From: Pachyseris speciosa
Taxonomy: Eukaryota > Cnidaria > Anthozoa > Scleractinia > Pachyseridae
DNA length: 64,000 bases
Assembly: GCA_016490735.1 (NCBI GenBank)
Contig: JAEMWC010000040.1
Span: forward strand, 189,501 to 253,500
Reading direction: 5' to 3'
Shown: piece after piece, positions 47,772-59,417 of the stretch
How positions within the stretch are numbered: position 1 is the stretch's first letter
Layout: each line of letters starts with the position of its first letter
Made by a program: the position numbers and the translations under genes
The notes under the pieces: model-generated
Seen by the model: the letters and a program-made list of their open reading frames with translations, nothing else
Database searches by the model: none
Told to the model about the DNA's origin: nothing

Positions 47772-48062
47772 CTTTATTTTAAGAGGGTAGCACTTAACAG
47801 TTTAAATACAACTGATGACCCTGTGGTCCTCTATTCTTTTACGTCCCACAGAATCAATTATGAAGGGTTGTGAGACGGGGCCTACGGTTTATCGTCCTTA
47901 TCCGAGAAGACTAAAAAGTCTAACCATTTGCAGACGTTATTACAAAGGCAGCACTTTCTCCTCAATTATTTAAAGACCCTGAGTGTTGGTCTGGCCGGGG
48001 TTTGAACCCGCGACCTCCCGCACGGTAGTCCGGTGCTCTACCACTGAGCTAACCGGTCGGCG
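47733..48062 (-). mobile_element. tRNA-derived SINE inserted in the LINE
   Basis: The minus strand starts with a tRNA-like head: A box TAGCTCAGTGG and B box GGTTCAAACCC, both fitting the RNA polymerase III consensus. A body of about 230 bp follows, and it ends in an (ATT)n tail (47733-47770). The acceptor and anticodon stems do not pair well, so it is not a working tRNA. LINE codons on either side (ending HAPLV, resuming VRALVPW) fit together once it is removed, proving insertion into the LINE. No clear target duplication could be read. Confidence 0.8.
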
Positions 48063-48189
48063 GTAGTAACAAGTGGAGCATGACGATCAAGAGCCGCAGA
48101 TAATGTATAATTTAACAAGATCATTCAGAGCATCAGGGCTGTCTGTACAAAGCGAAGTAGTAGAGAGTTCGTCACATAACAGGTTAACG

Positions 48190-48797
48190 TCAACAACTTT
48201 GGTCTTCCTGAAAGAGATTTTTTTTCGGGAGCGGTGGCTTGTCCAGGATTAGAACACAGATCAAAGTAAAGTGATCAGAAAACCGACAGTCAGTCACAGG
48301 GATGTTAGCCAATAAGGAGTCGTACTGTCGAATAATGATCAGATCCAGGGTGTGTCCTGACTCGTGCGTTGACTCGTTTAAATGTTGTTGAAAGCCCATT
48401 GACTCAAGCAGCTCCTTTAAACAAAAACTGTCTGCATTCCCCGGAACGTCTACATGGATATCAAAATCACCTGCTGCCAGTAACGGTACAGATGACATTA
48501 TGATACTCTCCAAAAAACTCGAAAAATCAGCAAAGAATACGCTCGTTGTGACAGGATGGTTACTCGAATACGGTGGACGGTAAATAATAATAATCTGTAG
48601 TTTTCGCGACTGGAACTCGACCATCCAATGAGAAAACTCAAAAGAAGTACGCTCACCAGCATCGACTTGCATGTAAATTTTCTCTAATCAATAGAGCAGT
48701 TCCCCTACCAGATCGATCAGATCGTGTGTGATCAAACAGCTATTATCCGGGCGGGGTGATTGCGGCTCTGCACGCATCATCAATCTGAAAGCCATGT
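48190..48797 (-). pseudogene. LINE endonuclease domain, partial
   Basis: From 48672 the frame reads MQVDAGERTSFEFSHWMVEF, IIIIYRPPYSSNHP, LLAAGDFDIHVDVPGN, then SGHTLDLIII and CRFSDHFTL. The YRPP, GDF-IHVD, HTLDLI and SDH boxes are those of the APE-type endonuclease that nicks the target. GDFD replaces the usual GDFN, and the preceding part (48797-48673) is frameshifted and lacks the N-terminal half of the domain. Nicking activity is therefore unlikely. Confidence 0.85.
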
Positions 48798-50531
48798 CTT
48801 TTTACCAGCTGTGATAAGTACTAGTTGTGGGTACGGTATTCAGAGCGTGCCATCAATTCCTGATTTGCGAGACTTAGACTCAAGGTCATGATCTCACCTT
48901 TTTAAAACTTTTATTTAAGAGGATGTTGAAAGTAAGTTGTTTTTACTAGTTCTGATGGGTACTACTTATACCCACGATGTGTTGCGCGTCCCGTGAATTC
49001 CTGAGTTGCATTCGTAATCTCACTGTTTAACACTTGTAAGAGCATGTTGAAAGTTAGTGGTTTTTACTAGCGGAGATGAGTACTAGTTGTGCGCACGGGC
49101 ACGGGCTTCATCTCACGCATGTAAAACTTGTCAGAGAATGTTGAAAATGAGTGGTTTTTACTAGCTTTTATGAGTACTACTTTTGCAGACGATGTGGAGC
49201 GCGTACCATCAATTCCTGATTTGCGAGAGTTTGAACCTCGGTTTAAACCTCACTCTTTTACAAGTTGTAGGAGCATGTTGAAAGTATGTGGTTTTTACTA
49301 GCTGTGATGAGTACTAGTTGGGCGCACGGTGTGGAGCGGATGCCATCAATTCCAGATTTGCGCGTGTTAGACACTTGGACATAATGTCATTCTTTTTAAA
49401 CTTGTAAGAGCATAATGAAAGTAAATGGTTTTAACTGCCTGTCAGGAGGACTTCCTCTGCGTACCGTGTGTAGAGCTTCCTATCTATTCCTGATTTGCGA
49501 GTGTTTGGCTCTCGGTCATAAGCTCACTCTTTTTTAAACTTGTAAGAGGATGTTGAAATAAGTTGTTTTACTAACTGTGATGAGTACTACTTGTGCACAC
49601 GCTGAGGAGCGCGTCCCATCAATTCCTACTTTACGAGAGTTTCCGTCTCGGTCATTATCCCAATCTTTTAAAACTTGTAAGAGCTTGTTGAAAGAAAGTT
49701 GTTTTTACTAGCTGTGATGAGTTTTACTGGGGCGCACAGTGTGGAGCGCGTCCCATCAGTTCCTGATTTGCGAGTGTTTGACACTCGGTCATAATCGCAC
49801 TCTTTTAAAACTTCTAAGAACACGTTTGAAGTAAATGGTTTTAACTAGCTGACAAGAGTACTTGTTGTGCGTACGTAGTGGAGAGCGTCCCATCAATTCC
49901 TGATTTGCGAGAATTAGACTCTTTCTCATCATATGTCTCATTTAGAACTTGAGAGAGCATGTTAAAAGTTAGTGCTTTTACTAGCTGTGATGAGTACTAC
50001 TTGTCCACACGGTGTATGGCGCGTCTCATTAATTCCTTTTTTGCGAGACATTGACTCTTGGGCATCATCTCACTCATTTAAAACTTGTCGGAGAGTGTTG
50101 AAAGTTAGTGGCTTTTACTTGCTGAGCTGAGTACTTGTTGCGCTTACGGTGTGGAGCGCTTTCCATCAATTTCTGATTTGCGAGAGTCTGACTCTTGGTC
50201 ATAATCTCACATTTTAAAACTGGCAAGACCATGTTGAAATTTTGTGGTTCTTAGTAGCTGAGATGAGTACCACTCGTGCGCATGGTGTGGAGCACGTTCC
50301 ATCAATTCCTTATGTGCAAGAGTTGGACTTTGGATCATATTCTCACATTTAAAACTTGTAAGAGCCTGTTGTAAGTTAGTGGTTTTTACTAGCTGTGATA
50401 AGTACTACTTGTGCGCACAGTGTGCAGCACGTTCCAACAATTCCTCATTTGGGAGAGGTTTGACTCTCGGTTATAATCTGACTCTTTTGAAACTTGTAAG
50501 AGCATGTTGAAATTAAGTGGTTTTAACTAGC
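48798..50531 (-). repeat. 137-bp satellite array, subfamily B, segment 2
   Basis: Same inverted orientation and subfamily as 41683-46008. Ends at the left target duplication of the palindromic PLE derivative. Confidence 0.95.
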
Positions 50532-50545
50532 TGAGGTGAATACTA
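50532..50545. repeat. Target-site duplication, left copy
   Basis: TGAGGTGAATACTA, repeated at 51197-51210. It is ordinary satellite sequence. Confidence 0.92.
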
Positions 50546-51196
50546 AATGAATAAAGGGGACTAGTTTCTAACGAAACTGTGGTGCTGCGTCGGTGGGGGA
50601 GTGAAACACGAAATTTTGGTTTATCAATGGAGTTGATAATGTAAATTGACCACCGTACGGGGATTCGATTAGCTGACGTTTCGAGCGTTACCATTCGTCG
50701 GAGCGAATCGAGGAGTTGTGGGTTGTGTATGGTTTATATACAGAAAATGGAGTTACGCTATTGGTGGTAACATGGTAACGTGAAAACAGGAATAAATTAA
50801 TTGAATGAAAAGCGCTCGTTGATAACGTGGGGATTAAGAGTGCCAATTTGAAAGATCAGTTTTTGCTCGAGAGTTTTACGGCTTTCCGATCTCTGGCCTT
50901 TCCCTACATCAAGGTACCACGGAAAGCCGTAAAAATCTCGAGCAAAAACTGATCTTTCAAATTGGCACTCTTAATCCCCACGGTATCAACGAGCGCTTTT
51001 CATTCAATTAATTTATTCCTGTTTTTCACGTTACCATGTTACCACCAATAGCGTAGCTCCATTTTCTGTATATAAACCATACACAACCCACAACTCCTCG
51101 ATTCGCTCCGACGAAGGGCTAACGCTCGAAACGTCAGCTAATCGAATCCCCGTACGGTGGTCAATTTACATTATCAACTCCGTTGATAAACCAAAA
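50546..51196. mobile_element. Palindromic PLE-derived element (two inverted arms)
   Basis: Left arm (about 50619-50890) and right arm (about 50911-51194) are inverted copies of each other of about 275 bp, meeting near 50900 (TTACGGCTTTCC... / ...GGAAAGCCGTAA). The left side has about 70 extra bp that begin AATGAATAAAGGGGACTAG. It has no coding capacity. The 14-bp duplication and the inverted pseudo-LTR-like arms with a short extension repeat the architecture of the larger PLE at 23855-27221, so I infer a short derivative of another PLE family. Each arm holds a dyad GATTCG...CGAATC around CGACGAA and GAAACGTC. Confidence 0.75.
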
Positions 51197-51210
51197 TGAG
51201 GTGAATACTA
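51197..51210. repeat. Target-site duplication, right copy
   Basis: TGAGGTGAATACTA, identical to 50532-50545; the satellite monomer continues from here. Confidence 0.92.
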
Positions 51211-54200
51211 GTTGTGCGCACGATGCCGAGCGCGTCTCATATATTCCTGTTTTGCTAGAGTTTGACTCTTAGGGATCGTCTCACTCACTGACAACTTATA
51301 GGAGAATGTTTAATGTTATTCTTCTTTTTACAAGCTGTGATGAGTACTACTTCTGCGTACTGTGCGTCCCATCAATTCCTGATTTGCGAGAGTTTGACTC
51401 TCGATCATAATCTGAATCATTTAAGACTGGTAAGAGCATTTTCAAATTAAGTGGTTTTTACTGGGTGCGATGAGTACTACTTATGCGCACAGTGTGGAGC
51501 GCCTCCCATAAATTCCTTATTTGCGAGAGTTTGAGTCTCGGTCATAATCTCAATAATTTAAGACTGGTAAGAGGATCTTGAAATTAAGTGATTTTTACTA
51601 GCTGAGACGAGTACTTCTTGTGCGCACGGTTTGGAACGCGTCCCATCAATTCCTTTATTTGCAAGACTTTGACTCTCGGTCATCATGTCACTCATTTAGA
51701 ACTTGTGAGAGCTTGTTGAAACTTCGTGGTTTTTACAAGCTGAAATGCGAGAGTTTTACTCTTGGTCATTATCTCACTCATTTAAAACTTGTTAGACCCT
51801 GTTGTAAGTTAGTGGTTTTTACTAGCTGAGATGAGTACTACTTGTGCGTACGGTATAGGGTGCGTCTCGGTAATTCCTGTTTGGCGAGATTTTTAATCTT
51901 CGGCATCATGTCACTTATTTAAAACTGGTTAGAGACTGTTCAAAGTTAGTGGTTTTCACAAGGTGAGATGATTGCTACTGGTGCGCACTGGTTAGCGCGA
52001 ATTCTATCAATTCCTGAATTGAGAGAGTTAGACTCCTGGTCATGATTTCACTCTTTTAAAACTTCTAAGAGCACGTTATATTTAGTTGTTTTTATTAGCT
52101 ATGATGGTACGCATAGTGTCTTGCCCGTCCCATCAATTCCTGATTGGCGAGAGTTTGACTCTCGGTCATAATCTCACTCTATTAAAACTTGTTGAATTTA
52201 AGTGGTTTCTACTTGCTGAAATGATTACTACTTGTGTGCGCGGTGTAGAGCGCATCTCATCAATTCCTTTTTTGAGAGAGTTTGACTCTTGGGCATCATC
52301 TCACTCTTTTAAAACTTGTCAGAGAATGTTGAAGGCTAGTGGTTTTTACTCGCTGAGATGAGTGCTTCCTGTGCGGCCTGTGTGGAACAAGTTCAATCAA
52401 TTGCTGATTTCCGAGATACTGACTCTCAGTCATCATCTCACGCATTTAAAACTTTTCACTGCCTAGCTGAGATGAGTACAACTTGTGCGTCCGGTGTGGA
52501 GCGCGTGCGATCAATTCCTGATTGGCGATAGTTTGTCTCTTGGTCATGATCTCACTTTTTGAAACTAGTAAGACCATGTTGAAATTTCGTGGTTTTTACT
52601 AACTGAGATAAGTACCACTTGTGCGCACGGTTTAGAGCGCGTTCCATCAATTCCTGATTTACGAAAGTGTGTTCCCTCGGTCACAGTGTCACTTTTTAAA
52701 ACTTGTGAGAGACTGCTGTAAGTTAGTGGTTTCTACTAGCTGTCATAAGTACTACTTGTGCGCACGGTGTGGAGCGCGTTCCAACAATTCCTGATTTGAT
52801 AGAGTTTGACTCTCTTTTATAATCGCACTCTTTTAAAAAGTGAAAGAGCATGTTGAAATTTAGTTGTTTTAACTAGCTGTGATAAGTACTACTCATGCAC
52901 ACAGTGTGTAGCGCGTACCATCAATTTGTGATTGCCGAGAGCGCGTCCCATCAATTCCTGAATTGCGAGAGTTTGACTCTCGGTCATCATCTCACTTATT
53001 TAAAACTTGTGAGAGCCTGTTGTGAAATAGTGGTTTTTACTGACTGAGATGAGTCCTACTTGTGCGCACAGCCTGGAATGCGTGCCATTAATTCATTATT
53101 TGCAAGAGTTTGCCTCTCGGTTATAATCTCACTCTTTTCAAACTTGTAAGGGCGTGTTCAAAGTGAGTGGTTTTTACTAGCTTTGATGAGTATAGGAGTA
53201 TAGTTGTAGGGTGCGTCTCATTAATTCCTGTTGTGCGAGAGTTTGACTCTTGGGCATCATCTCACTCATTTATAACTTGTTACAGAATCTTGAAAGTTAG
53301 TGGTTTTTACAAGCTGAGATGAGTACTACTTGTGCGCACGGGTTGGAGCGCCTTCAATCAATTCCTGAATTGCGAGAGTTTGACTCTCGGTCAGCATCTC
53401 ACTCAGCCTGTATTAACTTAGTGGTTTTTACTTGCTGTGATAAGTACTACCGAAGCGCATGTTCAGATCGTTCCATCAATTCCTGATTTGCGGGAGTTAG
53501 ACTTTGGGTCATGATCTGACACTTTTAAAACTTCTAAGAGCATGTTAAAAGTTTGTTCTTTTTACAAGCTATGATGGTTACTAGTTGCCCGCTCGGTGTC
53601 TTGTGCGTTTCATAAACTCCTGATTGGCGAGAGTTTGCCTCTCGGTTATAAATTCACTCTTTTGAAGCTTGTAAGAGCATGATGAAGTAAGTGGTTTTTA
53701 CTAGCTGTGACGATTGCTACTTGTGCACACGGTGTGGAGCGCGTCTCGTCAATTCCTGATTTGCGACAGTTTGACTCTCGGTCCTAATCTCACTGTATTA
53801 AAACTTGTAAGGCCATGTTGAAATTAAGTGGTTTTTCCTTGCTGAGATGATTACTACTTGTGTGCGGTGTAGAGCGCGTCTAATCAATTCCTGTTTTGCG
53901 AGAGTTTGACTCTTGGGCATCATCTCACGCGCTTAAAACATGTCAGAGAATGTTGAAACATAGTGGTTTTTACTTGCTGGGATGAGTGCTAATTGTGCGG
54001 ATGGCGTAGATCGCGTTCCATCTATTGCTGATTTCCGACAGACTGACTCTCGGTCATCATCTCACTCATTTGAAAGTTTTCACTGCCTGTTGTAAGTTAG
54101 TTGCTTTTACTAGCTGAGAGGAGTAAGACTTGTGCGTACGGTGTGGAGCGAGTTCCATCAAATCCTGATTTGCGAGAGTTTGAACCTTGGTCGGGATCTC

Positions 54201-57200
54201 ACATTTTAAAACTGGTAAGACCATGTTGAAATTTTGTGGTTTTCACTAGCTGAGATAAGTACCACTTCTGCGCACGGTGTGGATCGCGTTCCATCAATTT
54301 CTGATTTACGAGAGTTTGTGTCTCGGTGATACTCTCACTTTTTAAAACTTGTGAGAGCCTGTTGGTAGTTAGTGGTTTTAACTAGCTGAGATGAGTATTA
54401 GTTGTGCGCCCGGGCTGGAGCGCGTCTCATCAATTTCTGTTTTTCGAGTATCACTCTTGGGCATCATCTCAAACATTTGAAACTTGTGAGAGAAGTTTGA
54501 AGGCTAGTGTTTTTACTTGCTCACATGAGCGCTTGTTGTGCCCACGGAGAAGATCGCGTTCCATCAATTGCTGATTTCCGACAGACTGACTCTTGGTGAT
54601 CATCTTAATCCTTTAAATTTCTCACACCGTGTTGTAAGTTAGTGGTTTCTTCCAGCAGTTATGAGTACCACTTGTTGATACGGTGTAGTGCGCGTGCCAC
54701 AAATTTGCTTAGAGTTTGACTCTCGGTTATAATCTTTACTTCGAAGAGCATGTTGAAATTAAGTGGTTTTAACTAGCTGAGATGAGTATTAGTTGTGCGC
54801 AAGGTGTGGAGCGCGTCTCATCAACTCCTTTTTTGCGAGAGTTTGACTCTTGGGCATCATCTCACTCATTTACAAGTTATCAGAGAATGTTGAATGTTGT
54901 TGGTTATTACCAGGTGTTATGCGTACTACCTTTGCGTACGGTGTTGAGCGTATCCCATCAATTCCTGATTTGCGAGAGTTTGAAATCTCGGTCATAATCT
55001 CAATCATTTAAGACTGGTAAAATCATCTTGAAATGACCCTCGGTCATAATCTCACTTTTTTAAAATTTGTAAGACCATGTTGAAATTATGTGGTTTTTAC
55101 TAGCTAAGATGAGTACTTCTTGTGCGCACGGTGTAGAGAGCGTGTCATCAATTCCTGGTTTGCGAGAGTATCACTCTTGGGCATCATCTCAAACATTTGA
55201 AACTTGTGAGAGAAGTTTGAAGGCTAGTGTTTTTACTTGCTCACATGAGCGCTTGTTGTGCCCACGGAGAAGATCGCGTTCCATCAATTGCTGATTTCCG
55301 ACAGACTGACTCTTGCTGATCGTCTTAATCCTTTAAATTTCTCACACCGTGTTGTAAGTTAGTGGCTTTTACTGGCTGTGATGAGTACTACTTTTGCGTA
55401 CGGTATGGAACACGTCCAATCAATTCCTGATTTTCGAAAGTTTTACTTTTGGTCATAATTTTACATTTTACAACTGGGAAGATCGTGTTGAAATTTTATG
55501 CTTTTTACTAGGTGAGATGAGTACTACTTGTGTGCCCGGGTTGGAGCGCGTTCCATCAATTCCTGAATTGTGAGAGTTTGACTCTCGGTCAGCATCTTGG
55601 GAGAGCCTGTTGTAAGTTAAAGGTTTGCACATGTTGAGATCGTCCCATCAATTCCTGATTTGCAAGAGTAATACTCTGGGTCATGATATCACTCTTGCTA
55701 AGAGCATGTTAAATTTAGTTAGCTATGATGGGTACTACTTGTACGCACGGTGTGTTGCGCGTTCCATCAAATCGTGATTGGTGAGAGTTTGACTCTTTGT
55801 CATAATATCACTATTTTAACACTTGTAAGAGCATGTTGAAATTTATTGGTTTCTAATAGCTGAGATGAGTACTACTCTTGCACACGGGCTGGAGCGCGTT
55901 CCATCAATTCCTGATTTGCGAGAGTTTGAGTCTCGCTTATAATCTCACTCTTTTAAAATTTGTGCGAGCATGGTGAAATGACGTGGTTTTTCTTGCTGAG
56001 AAGATTACAGAATTGTAGAGCGCCTCTCATCAATTCCTGTTTTACGAGAGTTTTTTTCTTGGGCATCATCTCACTCATTTAGAAATTGTAGTATGAGTAA
56101 TAGTTGTTCGCACGGTGTGTAAAGCGTTCAAGCAATTGCTGGTTTCCGACAGACTGACTCTCGTTCATCATCTCACTCATTTAAACTTGTGAGAGCCTGT
56201 TGTAAGTTAGTGGATTTTTGTGGCTTAGATGCGTACTACTTGTGCCTACGGTGTGGAGCGTTGAGGTCGTCCCATTGCCGAGAGTTTGACTCTCGGTCAT
56301 AATCTGACGTTTTTGTAACTTGTTAGACCATGTTGAAATTATGTGGCTTTCACTAGATGAAATGAGTACTACTTGTGAGCACGGTGTGGAGTTCGTCCAA
56401 GCAATTCCTGAATTGCGAGAGTTTGACTCTCGGTCACCATCTCACTCATTTAAACTCGTAAAAGGCTGTTGTAAGTTAGTGGGTTTTACTAGCTGTGTTA
56501 AGTACTACTTTTGCGTACGGTGTGGAGCACCACCCATTAATTCCTGATTTGTGATAGTTTGACTCTTGGTCATAATCTAAATCTTTTAAAACTTGTAAGA
56601 GCATGTTTTAATTTAGTGGTTTTCACGAGGTTTGATGAGTAGTACTTGGAAGCTGTGATGACTTCTACTTGTGAACAAGATGTGGAGCGCGTCCCATCAA
56701 TTCCTGATGTACGACAGTTTGACTCTCGGTCATAATCTCACTGTATTAAAACTTGTAAGACCATGTTGAAATTAAGTCATTTTACTTGCTGAAATGATTT
56801 CTACTTGTGCACGGTGTTTCGAGCGCGTCCCATCAATTGCTAATTTACGACAGATTGATTCTCGGTCACATATTCTAACATTATTAACCTTGTAAGACCT
56901 TGTTAAAATTAAGTTGTTTTTACTTGCAGAGATGAGTACTACTTGTGCCTGCGGTGTATAGGGCGTTCCTTCAATTCCTTATTTGCAAGAGCTGGACTCT
57001 GGGTCATACTCTCAGTTTTAAAACTTGTGAGAGCCTCTTCTAAGAAAGAGGCCTATTGTAAGAGAGAGTATTACTTGTGCGCAGAGTGTGGAGCACGTTC
57101 CAGCAGTTTCTGTTTTGCGAGAGTTTGAGTCTCGGTTATAATCTCACTCTTTTAAAAGTTGTACGAGCAGTGTGAAATTAAGTGGTTTTTACTTGCTGAG

Positions 57201-59417
57201 ATGACTTCTTCTCTTGTGCGCGGTATAAAGTGCCACTCATCAATTCCTTTTTTTTTGTGACTTTTTCTCTAGCGCATCATCTCACTCATTTAGAAATTGT
57301 AGTATGAGTACTAGTTCTGCGCACGGTTTAAAAAGCGTTCCATCAATTGCTGGTTTGTGATAGACTGACTCTCAATCATCATCTCACTCATTTAAAAGTT
57401 GTGGGAGCCTGTTGTAAGTTAGTGGCTATTTGTCGCTTAGATGCGTACTACTTGTGCGCACTTTTTGGAGCGCGTCCAATCAATTCTTTATTGCCGAGAG
57501 TTTGATTCTCGGTCATAATCTGACGTTTTTGTAACTTGTTAGACCATCAAATGAAGAATGATTCATTTCATATATCATTCACACTTGTTAGACCATTTGA
57601 AATTATGTGGCTTTTACAAGATGCGATGAGTAGTACTTGTACTCACGGTGTGGAACTCGTCCAACAAATTCCTAAATTGCGAGAGTTTGACTCTTGGTCA
57701 TCATCTTACTCATTTATAACTCGTAAGAGGGTCTTAATAGGTTTTACTAGCTGTGTTAAGTACTACTTTTGCGTACGGTCTGGAGCACCACCCATTAATT
57801 CCTGATGTGTGATAGTATGACTGTTGGTCATAATCCAAATTTTTTAAAAAATAGTGGTTTTTACGAGGTTCGATGAGTACTACTTGTACGCTGTGATGAG
57901 TGATACTTTTGAACACGGTGTGGAGCGGATCCCATGAATTCGTGATGTACGACAGTTTGAATCTCGGTCATAATCTCACTCTATTAAAACTTGTAAGACC
58001 ATGTTGAAATTAAGTCATTTTTACTTCCTGAGATGATTACTACTTGGGCGCGCCGTGTAGAGCGCGTCTAACGAATCCCTGTTTTGCGAGAGTTTGACTC
58101 TTGGGCATCATCTCACCCATTTAGAAATAGTCAGAGAATGTTGAAACGTTGTGGTTTTTACTTCCTGAGTTGAGTTTACTTCTTCGCACGGTGTGGATCG
58201 CGTTCCATAAATTCCTTATTGCCGAGAGTTTGACTCTCGGTCATAATCTGACCTTTTTAAAACTTGTAAGACCATGTTGAAATTATGTGGCTTTTACTAG
58301 ATGAAATGAGTACTACTTGTGCACACGGTGTAGAGTGCGTCCCATGAATTCCTGAATTGCGAGAGTTTGACTCTCGGTCATCATCTCTCTCATTTAAAAC
58401 TCGTAAGAGGCTGATGTAAGTTAGTGATTTTTACTATATGATGATGTGGAGCACCACCCATTAATTCCTCATTTGCGATAGTTTGAGTCTTTTAAAACTT
58501 GTGAGAGCATGTTAAAAGTTAGTGGTTTTTACTAGCTTTGATGAGTACTACTATGTGGCTTTTACTAGATGAGATTAGTACTACTTGTCCCCACGGTGTG
58601 GAGTACGTCCTATCAATTCCCGAATTGCGAGAGTTTGAATCTTGGTCATCATCTCACTCATTTAAAACTCGTAAGAGCCTGATCTAAGTTAGTGGTTTTT
58701 CCTAGCGGAGAGTAGTACTACGGAGCTGAGTGTAGTACTACGGAGTACAACTTTTGCGTACGGTGTGCAGCACCACCCATTAATTGCTGATTTTCGATAT
58801 TTTTACTCTTTTAATACTTGTAAGAGCATGTTAAAAGTTAGAGGATTTTACTAGCTTTGATAAGTATTACTTTCGCGCACGATGTGGGGCTCGTCCCATC
58901 AATTCCTCATTTGCGAAAGTTTCGCTCTAGGTCATATTCCCAATATATTAAAACTTGTAAGAGCATTTTGAAGATAATTGGTTTCTACTTGTTGAGATGA
59001 TTACTACTTGTGCATGCGGTGTAGAGCGCGTCTCATCAATTCCTGTTTTGCGGGAGTTTGACTCTTGGGCTTCAGCTCATTCAATTAACAAATTGTCAAA
59101 GAATGTTGAAAGTTAGTGGTTTATACTCGCTGAGATTAGTGCTACTTGTGCGCACGGTGAAAAATACGTTCCATCAATTGCTGGTTTCCGACAGAGTGAC
59201 TCTCGGTTATTTCTCACTCATTTCAAACTTGTGAGAGCCTGTTGTAAGTAAGTGGTTTTTTCTCGCTTAGATGAGTACTACTTGTGCGCACGGTGTGGAG
59301 CGCGTCCAACCAATTCCAGATTTGCGATAGTTCGACTCTTTTAAAACTTGTAAGAGGATTTTAAAAGTTAGGTGTTTTTACTAGTTTTGATAAGTGCTAG
59401 TATGTGGTTTTTACTAA
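51211..59417 (-). repeat. 137-bp satellite array, subfamily B, segment 3
   Basis: Longest uninterrupted stretch of inverted B monomers, about 60 by length. It contains recent internal duplications: about 54446-54645 against 55166-55365 (about 200 bp with two or three differences), and about 55.98-56.63 against 57.2-57.87 kb. Several monomers are truncated. No genes. Confidence 0.96.

Larger units (their letters stand above)
46009..48797 (-). mobile_element. CR1/L2-group LINE fragment, truncated at both ends
   Basis: It encodes on the minus strand an apurinic-type endonuclease piece and a non-LTR RT, with a SINE inserted at 47733-48062. The 5' side starts inside the endonuclease; the 3' side stops in the C-terminal region after LHWLPV and ILLLTFQCIYD, with no 3' UTR or tail. 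No target duplication is visible. The flanking satellite ends at TCGGTCATA and resumes at TTTTTACCAGCTGTG, so about 45-50 bp of the monomer is missing. Both features argue against ordinary target-primed insertion. Confidence 0.85.

Noticed and set aside
47990..48062. A tRNA gene on the minus strand
   Set aside because: A and B boxes are present but the acceptor and anticodon stems do not pair; the sequence continues into a SINE body with an ATT tail.
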